Notes: generated from the sequence alone by a model not told the origin. A stretch of 26,265 nt of DNA from Desulfobacterales bacterium (GCA_012974475.1 JAAXQD010000030.1:1-26265), one strand, 5' to 3'. Numbered from the stretch's first letter, positions 6,525 to 14,601 are shown. Numbers and translations are program-made.

Positions 6525-8206
6525 CCTCTTATGCGGATAAACCCTGGCTGAAGAGTTATAAGATCGGAGCGTTTAAACTCAAAACCACCATTGATTATCC
6601 AGTAAAGCCTTTATTTTCAATTTTAGACGAAACCGCAGAAAAGTTTCCCGGGAAGGATGCGTATGATTATTTTGGGAATCGCATGAAGTATCGAACGTTG
6701 AAGCGTCAGGTAGATTCATTGGCAAACGCATTGGTGAACCTCGGGGTTAAAAAAGGGGACAACATTATCGTCTTTCTTCCCACCGGTCCTCAGTTCATCA
6801 TCAGCGATTTTGCCGTACTTAAGGCAGGTGGGACCCTTGTCCCCAGCAGTCCACTTTTAAAAGCACCCGAACTCATACGTCAAGCAGGAGAATCCGGCGC
6901 TGAAACAATTTTCTGCCTCGATATGAATTTGGATTTAATCGATTCCGTGAAAGAAAAAACCCGGCTTAAAAACATTATTGTCACTTCGGTCGAAGATTAT
7001 TCTCCTGCCCAACCCGAAGCGATTACAGAGATCCCAGGCACGTACAGTTTCAGAAAATTGATTGCCGATCATGAACCCAAAGCGCCGGAGGTTGAAATCG
7101 ATCCCGAAGAAGATCTTGCTGTTCTGGCATTTACCGGTGGATCGACCGGAAAGCCAAAGGGCGTGATGATCACCCACTTTCAGCGGATGGCCAGTATCCT
7201 TCAGGGGCTCCCATGGATGATGGCTCCGCTTCCCACCTACAGAGGGAGAGCTTCAAGTCTATTGCCCATTCCCATTTTTCATTCCTATGGACATTATTTA
7301 ATGCAGTCGTGCATCTATTGGGGGTTCAAGGTGTTTTTAGTCCCGGATCCAAGGGATACTGAAATGATTGCGCAATTGATGAATGAATATCGCCCGTTTC
7401 TGATATGCATGGTTCCCACCCAGCTTTTAAATTTAGCTCAAACAGAAACAAAAATTAAACGAATGCCGGTTCTGGTTGTTTCGGCAGCGGCTCCCCTTCC
7501 CACGGAAGTGGCTAAAAAAATCGAGGAAAAAATTAAGATGCCGGTATCGGAAGGCTATGGTCTTACAGAATGCATCAGCCATATTAATATCAGCGTCTTT
7601 TCGAAAATCACCCGATTTGCGACTTCAACCATACCCGGGGTTGGAATCCCCGTACCCGATACCGAGGTAAAATTGGTTGATCCGGAAACCGGAAAAGAGG
7701 TTCCTTTTGGTGATGTCGGAGAGCTCTGGTTGAGGGGTCCCCAGGTGATGAAGGGCTACTGGCCGGTGCCGGGTTCCGGCCTTGAAGACGGCGGGTGGCT
7801 GAGAACCGGTGATCTTTGCAAGATGGATGAGAACGGTTATTTTTATGTGGTCGACCGAATCAAGGATATGATCAACATTTCCGGGATGAAAGTATACTCC
7901 ATAGAAATTGACGATCTTTTGTTTCAAAATCCTGCGGTAGCCGGGGCTGTGACCATTGGTATTCCTGATTCCAAAAGACCGGGGAGCGAGAGAATAAAGG
8001 CTTTTGTTAGATTGAAAGATGATTATAAAGGAAAGATAGGGGCACAGGACATCATCGATTACTGTCGGGAAAGATTGGCCGCTTATGCGGTCCCCAAATA
8101 TATCGAATTTAGAGACAATTTGCCGCTAACGGTGACCGAAAAATATTTTAAGCGTGCATTAAGAGAAGAAGAGATTCAAAAAATGAAAGAAAGCGGCGAG
8201 TTATGA
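6521..8206 (+). CDS. AMP-forming acyl-CoA synthetase (fatty-acid/aromatic acid-CoA ligase family)
   Basis: A 561-residue ANL-superfamily enzyme that activates a carboxylic acid as an acyl-adenylate and transfers it to CoA. The P-loop FTGGSTGKPKGVMITH lies at about 204-219. Further motifs follow in order: YGLTE, GELWLRGPQVMKGYW, the LRTGD hinge aspartate region, DRIKDMINISGMKVY and, near the C-terminus, LPLTVTEKYFKRALR, whose Lys after TVTE is the likely adenylation lysine. It is full length. The start overlaps the AOR stop by four bases, indicating tight coupling: the acid made by AOR would be the natural substrate. Whether that acid is fatty, phenylacetic-like or branched cannot be told from sequence. 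Confidence 0.92.
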   Translation: MTSYADKPWLKSYKIGAFKLKTTIDYPVKPLFSILDETAEKFPGKDAYDYFGNRMKYRTLKRQVDSLANALVNLGVKKGDNIIVFLPTGPQFIISDFAVLKAGGTLVPSSPLLKAPELIRQAGESGAETIFCLDMNLDLIDSVKEKTRLKNIIVTSVEDYSPAQPEAITEIPGTYSFRKLIADHEPKAPEVEIDPEEDLAVLAFTGGSTGKPKGVMITHFQRMASILQGLPWMMAPLPTYRGRASSLLPIPIFHSYGHYLMQSCIYWGFKVFLVPDPRDTEMIAQLMNEYRPFLICMVPTQLLNLAQTETKIKRMPVLVVSAAAPLPTEVAKKIEEKIKMPVSEGYGLTECISHINISVFSKITRFATSTIPGVGIPVPDTEVKLVDPETGKEVPFGDVGELWLRGPQVMKGYWPVPGSGLEDGGWLRTGDLCKMDENGYFYVVDRIKDMINISGMKVYSIEIDDLLFQNPAVAGAVTIGIPDSKRPGSERIKAFVRLKDDYKGKIGAQDIIDYCRERLAAYAVPKYIEFRDNLPLTVTEKYFKRALREEEIQKMKESGEL

Positions 8207-8277
8207 TCATGGACCCTGCTTTTCGCCCTATTGTGAAAAGATCGCCGAAACCGCATTCCATGGGAATGATGAAATGA
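8203..8277 (+). other. Possible 24-codon coupling mini-ORF between ligase and phospholipase genes
   Basis: An ATG that overlaps the ligase stop (ATGA) opens 24 codons and stops in an ATGA that overlaps the start of the next gene. The peptide would be MIMDPAFRPIVKRSPKPHSM plus four residues: basic and proline-rich, with no recognisable family. The phospholipase gene lacks a strong ribosome site, so ribosomes finishing this frame could re-initiate there. It may be chance; two four-base overlaps in one frame are the only evidence. Confidence 0.25.
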
Positions 8278-8978
8278 AAGCAAAATATTCGATCATTACG
8301 ATCCTTGCCATATTCCTGGTCATCAGTTTTACAGGCAATTCCTACCCATGGCATGATGAAACCCATATGGCCATCGCAAAAGCAGCGGGGTACAAGAAAT
8401 GGTACAATTCTGCAGGTGCGGATATGATAAAGACAAAGGCCATGAAAACAGAAAGACCCAATCACTATGTGAGCAACCCCAGAGAAACAATGGTAACACC
8501 AGAAATGGTGCTCCGGCAGATAAAAAAATATAATAAAAAAACCGACGTGACGGGTCATCTCTATGGTGCGATCATCGCTTCAATTCGAGATTATTCGAAA
8601 CAAAAGCATAAAGGGAAATACGGTGAGTATCACCTTGCTTTTTGTGCGCATTATGTCGGCGACCTTTCCCAACCGCTTCACAATACCTTGTATAATGCAT
8701 ACAATCGTAAAAACCATTCGACCACAGATGGCATTATTAACAACGAGGTTTTCGATAATGTGGATAAGATCAAAATTTATCCCATAAAAATAAGATCCGA
8801 AGAAGATTTGGCCAAGCAAATCGCAAGAATCGCCAATCTTTCCATCCAAAAAGGATATCAAATCGAAGACGAAAAGCGGCTATTAACCGAAGAAGAGGCA
8901 TATGTGCAAATTGGCCATAGCGCTTCTTTATTTAGCGCTATTTTGATATATGTCGAGAGGATTGGCCTGCAAGAATAG
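8274..8978 (+). CDS. Secreted zinc-dependent phospholipase C / S1-P1 nuclease-fold protein
   Basis: A 234-residue exported protein. Residues 5-20 form a hydrophobic signal segment, and cleavage just before W26 (YP|WHDETH) would give a mature N-terminal tryptophan, as in zinc phospholipases C and S1/P1 nucleases, where that Trp binds zinc. The zinc motif HYVGDLSQPLHN is at 126-137 with H126, D130 and H136, the diagnostic pattern of the family; further His residues (H31, H147) could complete the trinuclear site. It is likely periplasmic or extracellular, cleaving phospholipids or phosphodiesters. It lies 67 bases after the acyl-CoA ligase on the same strand and may be the last operon gene, although its exported location does not obviously fit the cytosolic aldehyde module. 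There is no strong ribosome site. Confidence 0.85.
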   Translation: MKAKYSIITILAIFLVISFTGNSYPWHDETHMAIAKAAGYKKWYNSAGADMIKTKAMKTERPNHYVSNPRETMVTPEMVLRQIKKYNKKTDVTGHLYGAIIASIRDYSKQKHKGKYGEYHLAFCAHYVGDLSQPLHNTLYNAYNRKNHSTTDGIINNEVFDNVDKIKIYPIKIRSEEDLAKQIARIANLSIQKGYQIEDEKRLLTEEEAYVQIGHSASLFSAILIYVERIGLQE

Positions 8979-9399
8979 GAATCTTCAGGCGTCTTGAAGA
9001 TGCAAAAAAATGGGTGATGAGGGTATCCCACTCGATTCCGAATTCGCCTAAAAATTGATGCATTATATGATAAAACAGGCTAAATGCAGGGGGCGTACAT
9101 AAGTTCAAAAGTTGACATGACCAATGGTTTCTTGATATAAAAACGGGTGTCACGCAAATCAAGAATAGATGCACCCGGGGCTCACCCTTCGTCCATACAG
9201 CCATTTTTTTCAGAATCGCTACAAAACGATTCTATGTCAGGTGGATCCGAACCTTTTGGAGCTGATTCAAAATCAAGGCCTGCGAGAAAAATAACCACAG
9301 GCATATCGTTGATATTCTGAGGATTATTTTTTGAGCATAACGCAGAGATTGGGCAAAAAGACCATTTATGGATGGACACTAACTAAGAGGATTTGAAAC
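8979..9399. other. Gene-free stretch upstream of aroC with two hairpins
   Basis: About 420 bases without a convincing gene. A perfect 7-bp stem (8981-9001, ATCTTCA/TGAAGAT, 7-base loop) directly follows the phospholipase stop, but a poly-A run rather than poly-T comes after it, so it is not a standard intrinsic terminator. A second hairpin (AGAATCG/CGATTCT, 9212-9233) lies in the middle. A 65-codon minus-strand frame starting with GTG at 9379 has no ribosome site. The aroC promoter should lie near the right end. Confidence 0.4.
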
Positions 9400-10482
9400 A
9401 TGTCCAGTACATTCGGCACCCTGTTGAAAGTTGTGACCTTCGGCGAATCCCACGGCAAAGGAGTGGGTGCGGTTCTCGACGGGTGCCCTTCCAAAATCAA
9501 CCTTTCTGAAGCCGATATTCAACGGCAGCTCGATCGGCGCCGGCCCGGACAGAGTAAGTTGACAACCAAACGGGAGGAACCCGATCGGGTGACGATCTTA
9601 TCCGGTGTTGAGAACGGCAAAACCTTGGGGGTGCCCATTGGCCTGCTTGTGGCAAACAAGGATCAGAAACCCGGCGACTATGACGCCATGCAATTTGTTC
9701 CGCGTCCCTCACACGCAGATTACACTTATCAGATGAAATACGGAATCCGGTCGGTAAGCGGCGGCGGCAGATCCAGTGCCCGTGAAACTGTCGGCCGTGT
9801 TGCCGCCGGTGCCATCGCCGATAAGTTTTTATTTGAAACATTCGGGATAGAAATTGTCGCCTGGGTTCAATCCGTCGGAGACGTTGAGGCATCTTTTGTC
9901 GATGTGGATGGAATTTCCCGGGAAGATGTCGATCAAACGATTGTGCGATGTCCGGACAGGATTACGGCAGATAGAATGATTCAATGCATCGATGAAGTTC
10001 GGGACAGAAACGACTCCATCGGCGGTGCAGTGACGTGTGTATGTCGTAATGTGCCGCCGGGTTTGGGGGAGCCGGTTTTTGATAAAGTAGAGGCCAAGCT
10101 CGCCCAGGCGATGCTTTCCATACCGGCAACCAAAGGATTTGAGATCGGTTCGGGTTTTGCCGGTGCGCGAATGCTGGGGTCCCAGCACAATGATCCCTTT
10201 ATTTTAAAAGGCGAAAGGTTGGGCACCAAAACCAACTTCAGCGGTGGTGTCCAGGGCGGCATTACCAACGGTGAGCCGATTGTTTTTCGGGTGGCGTTCA
10301 AACCACCCGCCACCATCGGCGTACCACAGAAAACCGTCGATTTTGAAGGCAAGCAAACGGTTCTTGAAGCCAAAGGACGTCACGACCCCTGCGTGGTTCC
10401 CCGGGCGGTAGCGATCGTTGAATGTATGGCAGCCCTTGTCATCGGAGATTTTGCTCTCCAACAAAAATATCGGGAAACCTGA
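9400..10482 (+). CDS. aroC: Chorismate synthase AroC
   Basis: A 360-residue FMN-dependent enzyme converting 5-enolpyruvylshikimate 3-phosphate to chorismate, the last step of the common aromatic pathway. Signature regions are complete: FGESHGKGVGAVLDGCPS (residues 14-31), RRPGQSKLTTKREEPD (about 47-62), the FMN/EPSP-binding RSVSGGGRSSARETVGRVAAGA (about 116-137) and near the C-terminus GRHDPCVVPRAVAIVE. AGAGGA lies upstream of the ATG. Length is standard. It is followed after eight bases by an isochorismatase-like gene on the same strand, so the two probably share a transcript. aroE and aroK are at the left of the window on the opposite strand. Confidence 0.96.
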   Translation: MSSTFGTLLKVVTFGESHGKGVGAVLDGCPSKINLSEADIQRQLDRRRPGQSKLTTKREEPDRVTILSGVENGKTLGVPIGLLVANKDQKPGDYDAMQFVPRPSHADYTYQMKYGIRSVSGGGRSSARETVGRVAAGAIADKFLFETFGIEIVAWVQSVGDVEASFVDVDGISREDVDQTIVRCPDRITADRMIQCIDEVRDRNDSIGGAVTCVCRNVPPGLGEPVFDKVEAKLAQAMLSIPATKGFEIGSGFAGARMLGSQHNDPFILKGERLGTKTNFSGGVQGGITNGEPIVFRVAFKPPATIGVPQKTVDFEGKQTVLEAKGRHDPCVVPRAVAIVECMAALVIGDFALQQKYRET

Positions 10483-10490
10483 GGACCGGC

Positions 10491-11048
10491 ATGAAACCAG
10501 CGCTGATCATCATAGATATGCTTAAAGATACTTTTGATGAGCATCCGGATGCCTTTATATCAAAAAAAGGCTTGAAATTTGTGCCCACCGTTAACCGCCT
10601 TTCTTCTATTTTTAGGGATAAAGGTTTTCCGGTGATATTCTCCTGTGATTCGTTTTTAGAAGATGATTTTATCTTCCAGGGAAAGATGAAGCCTCATTCC
10701 ATCAGGGGCACCGAAGGCGCAGAGGTAATTGATCAATTGAACAGGGAACCCGGCGATATTGTTTCAGAGAAACGCAGATTCAGCGCTTTTTTTAAAACGG
10801 ACATGGACCAAACTTTGCGAAAATTTGGCTGCGATACGGTCGTGATTGCTGGAATCTCAACACATATTTGTGTTTTGTCAACGTTAATAGATGCGGTGTC
10901 ATTGGATTTTAAAGCAATATTGCTCAAAGACTGCTGTCAGGCACACACCCCTGAAATACATAATGGCGTAATACAAATTTATGAAAAAACCCCTTTATAT
11001 CCGTTGATGCGGATTATGTCATCCGAAGAGATGATTAAAATTATATAA
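10491..11048 (+). CDS. Isochorismatase-like cysteine hydrolase (nicotinamidase superfamily)
   Basis: A 185-residue cytosolic hydrolase with the Asp-Lys-Cys triad of the superfamily: D9 in LIIIDM, K94 in SEKRRFSAF and C127 in GISTHICVLS, preceded by the usual turn before T-x-x-C. The family includes nicotinamidases, isochorismatases and N-carbamoyl hydrolases; the substrate cannot be read here. Nicotinamidases usually have a D-x-H metal motif; at the matching place this protein has CDSF (52-55), which argues against that activity. The start at 10491 follows GAGG; the longer frame opening inside aroC is rejected. Linkage to aroC is suggestive of chorismate-derived chemistry, but true isochorismatase hydrolyses a vinyl ether, and such enzymes lack the catalytic Cys. 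Confidence 0.85.
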   Translation: MKPALIIIDMLKDTFDEHPDAFISKKGLKFVPTVNRLSSIFRDKGFPVIFSCDSFLEDDFIFQGKMKPHSIRGTEGAEVIDQLNREPGDIVSEKRRFSAFFKTDMDQTLRKFGCDTVVIAGISTHICVLSTLIDAVSLDFKAILLKDCCQAHTPEIHNGVIQIYEKTPLYPLMRIMSSEEMIKII

Positions 11049-11249
11049 AAACGGACGGGTAATTACTTGGCATCAAAAAATTGGTGCGTTTGCAAAGCCG
11101 GAACCCGAAAGCGAAGAATTTTAAAAAGGATCTGAATTTTTGGCACGTTCTTTATTACAGCGATTTACCCCAAGGCATAAGAAACAGGCCTGCAATTTTC
11201 TCTGAATATTTTTAATTGTCGCTATTTCCACCGTGAAGGAACTGAATCC

Positions 11250-11480
11250 ATGAAAGATCTATTAATTCGAATTGCACGAGAACTGGTTGACGATCCGGAA
11301 CAGGTACAGGTTACGGAAATTGAAACTACCCACACCACCGTATTGGAACTCAGAGTCGCCAAGAGCGATGTTGGGAAAATCATTGGTAAACACGGCAAAA
11401 CAGCCAATGCAATCCGGGTTGTACTGAACGCGGCTTCTGGGAAGGCTCGGAAAAGATACATGCTTGAGATCCTCGATTGA
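11250..11480 (+). CDS. khpA: KH-domain RNA-binding protein KhpA (YlqC family)
   Basis: A 76-residue protein that is a single type II KH domain. The GxxG loop GKHG is at residues 46-49, preceded by VAKSDVGKII and followed by TANAIRVVLNAA, the classic YlqC/KhpA pattern; the N-terminus MKDLLIRIARELVDDP is also typical. KhpA binds RNA and in some bacteria pairs with KhpB to affect small RNAs and cell-wall growth. In most genomes it lies in an rpsP-khpA-rimM-trmD cluster; here it stands alone about 200 bases after the isochorismatase-like gene. A GAAGGAA ribosome site precedes the ATG. It should be cytosolic and complete. Confidence 0.93.
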   Translation: MKDLLIRIARELVDDPEQVQVTEIETTHTTVLELRVAKSDVGKIIGKHGKTANAIRVVLNAASGKARKRYMLEILD

Positions 11481-11876
11481 TGCAGCAACTCTGATCGGTT
11501 ATGGGATTGACTCGTCTCGAAACTGTTGTGGGCAGATTGTCAGATTGGAACTGGAACTAGAATGGCGGGCGAAATAGAAATTGACAGAATACCTTGCCGA
11601 GAAGATTTCCCGCAGGTTGCTGCGAGGAGGCTTCGAGTTATCGATGGATCATCGTTTTTCAATTGCAACGGTGCATCTGTCTCTCATATCCTTGTTGATT
11701 TTTCCCAATATCGGATTGGCCGACCCCCCGGATGGCTATTATGAAATACAGAGGGTTGTCGATGGTAGCCTATTTGATGCCCCATAGACCGGGTCGGGAA
11801 ATTGTTTGGTCTTATTATTTCTGTAAAAAAAAATAGATTCAATAAAATTGACTATTTTGTTAAAAGGAGAAGTTGA
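11481..11876. other. Mostly non-coding gap between khpA and the Fe-S protein gene
   Basis: About 400 bases. The only possibly meaningful frame is the short signal-peptide-like reading frame at 11644-11787, described separately. The last 60 bases are AT-rich and include a poly-A run (about 11826-11834) followed by AAAAGGAGAAG, a strong ribosome site for the gene at 11877. No terminator or tRNA was recognised. Confidence 0.4.
11644..11787 (+). pseudogene. Possible remnant of an exported thermonuclease-like gene
   Basis: A 47-codon frame starting with a signal-peptide-like stretch (MDHRFSIATVHLSLISLLIF, then a likely cleavage site near GLA|DPP). It continues YYEIQRVVDGSLFDAP and stops. RVVDG followed by a small residue and a hydrophobic is how staphylococcal-nuclease-like domains begin (usually VVDGDT), so this may be the front of such a gene cut off after the first strand. 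GAGGAGG lies about 13 bases before the ATG, rather far. No continuation was found in the other plus-strand frames. It could also be a chance frame. Confidence 0.3.
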
Positions 11877-12935
11877 ATGACGGATGTGTATCAGCGATTA
11901 GCAAAACATCTGGATAATCTGCCGGGCGGTTTTCCGCCAACCGAATCCGGAGTTGAACTCCGGATTCTAAAGCGGCTGTTTTCGAAAATGGAGGCGGAAA
12001 TCGTCCCCGGTCTGACCATGATGCCTGAGCCGGTATCGGCCATTGCTGCACGCATGGACCGAAACCCTGCCGACCTGGCCGCGATGCTGGAGGACATGTC
12101 TAAAAAAGGACTGATCTTCCGTTTGTCCAAAGGCGGGGAAAAGCACTATATGGCCGCCCAATTCCTGATCGGAATCTGGGAATACCACCTCAATGACTTG
12201 GACGAAGAGTTGATCCGGGATGTGAACGAATACATACCGCACTTTATGAGAGCGGGCTGGGTGAACCAGAAAACCAGGCAGTTGCGGGTGGTCCCGATCT
12301 CTGAGAGCATCAGCGCCGACATATCGGTCATGCCCTATGAGAAGGCCGAAGAGATTGTTAAGCGGCAGTCGAAAATTGTGGTTTCACCCTGTATTTGCCG
12401 CAGGGAGCACGAGATGGTGGGAGAAGGCTGCGACAAGCCTCTTGAGGTCTGTCTGATCTTCGGCTCGGGTGCCTACTACTATGAGGAGAACGGTCTGGGG
12501 CGCTCCATCACGCAGGACGAGGCCCTTGCTGTCCTGAATACCGGCCTGGAAGCCGGGCTTGTGCTTCAACCGGGAAACGCCCAAAAACCGAGCAATATCT
12601 GTATGTGCTGCGGGTGTTGCTGCCAGATTCTAAAAAATCTGAGTTCACTGGAGCGTCCGGCCCGAGTGGTTCACTCCAACTATTATGCTGAAGTGGCTAT
12701 GGAGGACTGCACTGCTTGCGAAGCCTGCGCAGACCGGTGCCAGATCGACGCTATCGAAGTGGAGGATGTGGCCCGGGTCGACCGCGACCGGTGTATCGGA
12801 TGCGGCCTATGTGTGACCGAATGTCCTGTGGACGCCATGACGATGAAGCAAAAGGCAGCGGGCGACCAGTATGTCCCGCCCAAAAACACATTTGAAACAT
12901 ATCTGACCATCGCCCGTGAAAGAGGCAAAATTTAA
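11877..12935 (+). CDS. Winged-helix, cysteine-rich multi-[4Fe-4S] protein partner of the dehydratase-like enzyme
   Basis: A 352-residue cytosolic protein with three parts. Residues about 20-95 look like a winged helix-turn-helix (PVSAIAARMDRNPADLAAML, then a KGLIFRL wing). Residues 170-250 hold an unusual Cys cluster: CIC at 172-174, C185, C192 and a dense CMCCGCCC at 242-249. The C-terminus is a bacterial 2x[4Fe-4S] ferredoxin domain with C278/C281/C284/C288 and C306/C309/C312/C316. The family is common in sulfate reducers and related anaerobes, but no function is established. It may pass electrons to, or activate, the Fe-S flavoprotein encoded 63 bases downstream on the same strand; it could also sense redox state through its helix-turn-helix. 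The ribosome site AAAAGGAG is strong. Confidence 0.85.
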   Translation: MTDVYQRLAKHLDNLPGGFPPTESGVELRILKRLFSKMEAEIVPGLTMMPEPVSAIAARMDRNPADLAAMLEDMSKKGLIFRLSKGGEKHYMAAQFLIGIWEYHLNDLDEELIRDVNEYIPHFMRAGWVNQKTRQLRVVPISESISADISVMPYEKAEEIVKRQSKIVVSPCICRREHEMVGEGCDKPLEVCLIFGSGAYYYEENGLGRSITQDEALAVLNTGLEAGLVLQPGNAQKPSNICMCCGCCCQILKNLSSLERPARVVHSNYYAEVAMEDCTACEACADRCQIDAIEVEDVARVDRDRCIGCGLCVTECPVDAMTMKQKAAGDQYVPPKNTFETYLTIARERGKI

Positions 12936-12998
12936 GCTCTTCAGGACGATAGATCTGTTTCCGTCCCATCCGGACGCTTTAATAAAAAAGAGGACCCA

Positions 12999-14450
12999 AT
13001 GACGTTAATGACTCCCGAGCAGTTTGAAGAGAGCCTGAAGAATATGAATCCCAGGGTTTACATGAACGGGAAGCGGGTGGAGAATGTTCTCGAGAACCCC
13101 AACACCCGAACCGTTGTCGAGTCCAACAAGGCCAGTTATCGATGGGCTCTGGATCCGGAGTACAAAGATATCATGTCCTGCTACTCACCTATTGTTGATG
13201 GAACCGTCAATCGCTACACTCACGTGAGCACCAGCAGAGAGGATCTTGTCAGGAAAGCTGAAGCAGGAACATTCACTGCCGAAAGGCTGGGAACCTGTAT
13301 ATATCGATGTGTGGGCTACGATGCCTTCCATGCCCTGGCCGGCACTACCTGGGAAATGGATCGTGATTTGGGTACGGCTTATCACCCACGTTTTATGGAA
13401 TTTCTCAAGATGGTTCAAGAAAAGGACCTTTCTGTTGCCGGCGCTTTGACGGAACCCAGAGGAAGGAGGGACAAGAAAACCCTGGATTGGACAGACCCTT
13501 ATCTTTCCCTGAAAGTGGTGAAAAAGAACGAGAAGGGAATCGTTGTCCGGGGTGCCAAGATCAACATCAGCGGTGCTTTTGCAAGCCATGAAATGCTTGT
13601 TCTGCCACAATCGTCTCACAGGGAAGGGGAAGAGGACTATGCGGTGGCCTTTGCCACTCCCACCGATGCGGAGGGTATCACATATGTCTGTCAGTTTTCC
13701 CCATACTCTGCAGAACGGGAAATGGCAGACGATCTCTATGAATTGGGCAATCCTGTCTTTGGTCAGCGGGAGACCTCTATGGTCATTTTCGATAACGTAT
13801 TCGTGCCCTGGGAGAGGGTTTTTCACTGTGGTGAAGCCCGATATTCCGGGAAAATCGTCGCCCGGTTCGCCAAAACCCATCGGATGACCTGCGGCGGAAC
13901 CTGTAAGGTGGGATTTATGAACCAGATCATTGGGGCTTGCAAACTCATTCAGGAATACAAGGGACTGGAAAAGGTCCCCCATATCAACGAGCAGATAACG
14001 GAAATGGTGGTCCTGAGGGAAACAGGCCGTGCATGCGGTCTGGCAGCTGCCATGGAAGGGGTCGAGGATCCTCCAGGATCCGGGGTTTATCTGCCGGATG
14101 AGGTCATGGGAAATGTGGCCAAACTCAATATATGCAATGCCTTTTGGCGGACGATGGCACTGGCAGGAGATATCGGCGGCGGGCTTGTGGTAACCATACC
14201 TTCTTTAAAAGAGTTGAAGAATCCGGATGTTAAAGATTATGTGGAAGAGTTCTACAGCTTCGGTTCGGAAGCGCCCACGGAAAACATCATGAAGGTCCAT
14301 AAGCTTTTGCAACACTGGACGGCGGGACTTCACGGCGTCGGCACCTGGCACGGCGCAGGGCCGGTAATGGCCCAGAAGATCATGCTTCAACGGGTCGTTG
14401 ACTTTGAACACGAAAAAAAACTCGTATCAGACACCTTGAAACTTAAGTGA
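12999..14450 (+). CDS. 4-hydroxybutyryl-CoA dehydratase / vinylacetyl-CoA isomerase-like flavo-Fe-S enzyme
   Basis: A 483-residue member of the 4-hydroxyphenylacetate 3-hydroxylase (HpaB) superfamily, in the branch of 4-hydroxybutyryl-CoA dehydratase. That enzyme dehydrates 4-hydroxybutyryl-CoA to crotonyl-CoA by ketyl radical chemistry, using FAD and a [4Fe-4S] cluster held by three Cys and one His. Here C100 and C104 (CIYRC) sit where the known Cys pair lies, and H294 with C302 (HRMTCGGTCKVG) match the remaining ligands. Relative to the remembered pattern HRxSYGGCKVG there is one extra residue and an additional C298. The acyl-CoA dehydrogenase-type FAD region (INISGAFASHEMLV, 188-201) is present. 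It follows the multi-cluster Fe-S gene. The true substrate is uncertain, since related enzymes act on other 4-hydroxyacyl-CoAs. Confidence 0.85.
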   Translation: MTLMTPEQFEESLKNMNPRVYMNGKRVENVLENPNTRTVVESNKASYRWALDPEYKDIMSCYSPIVDGTVNRYTHVSTSREDLVRKAEAGTFTAERLGTCIYRCVGYDAFHALAGTTWEMDRDLGTAYHPRFMEFLKMVQEKDLSVAGALTEPRGRRDKKTLDWTDPYLSLKVVKKNEKGIVVRGAKINISGAFASHEMLVLPQSSHREGEEDYAVAFATPTDAEGITYVCQFSPYSAEREMADDLYELGNPVFGQRETSMVIFDNVFVPWERVFHCGEARYSGKIVARFAKTHRMTCGGTCKVGFMNQIIGACKLIQEYKGLEKVPHINEQITEMVVLRETGRACGLAAAMEGVEDPPGSGVYLPDEVMGNVAKLNICNAFWRTMALAGDIGGGLVVTIPSLKELKNPDVKDYVEEFYSFGSEAPTENIMKVHKLLQHWTAGLHGVGTWHGAGPVMAQKIMLQRVVDFEHEKKLVSDTLKLK

Positions 14451-14575
14451 GACCCTAATTGATCGCAAACAAAATGGGATTGAACTAAAGGATTTATATC
14501 TCATATATACAAGCGTTATGAAAATACATTTGCATCTACAAAATATATAAAAAACTAAACACTTATACTATCTCT

Positions 14576-14601
14576 CCCCGGTTGTTTAAAATCAATTGGG
14601 G
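14576..14601 (+). other. RNA hairpin in the 5' region of the AF1514-like gene
   Basis: CCCCGGTTG pairs with CAATTGGGG across an 8-base AT loop. All nine positions pair in plus-strand RNA when two G-U wobbles are allowed, but not in the complementary RNA, which points to transcription from the plus strand. No T-run follows directly. It may end the dehydratase transcript or shape the leader of the gene starting 38 bases later. Confidence 0.35.

Noticed and set aside
9182..9379. 65-codon minus-strand frame with several Cys residues
   Set aside because: It starts with GTG, has no ribosome site, and shows no motif I recognise.
11139..11157. Half of a sigma-54 promoter (TGGCACG upstream of khpA)
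   Set aside because: The -24 half is perfect, but the -12 half reads TTATT in place of TTGCA, so the essential GC is missing.
13185..13982. 265-codon minus-strand frame antisense to the dehydratase-like gene
   Set aside because: A shadow of the plus-strand gene, which has clear family motifs.
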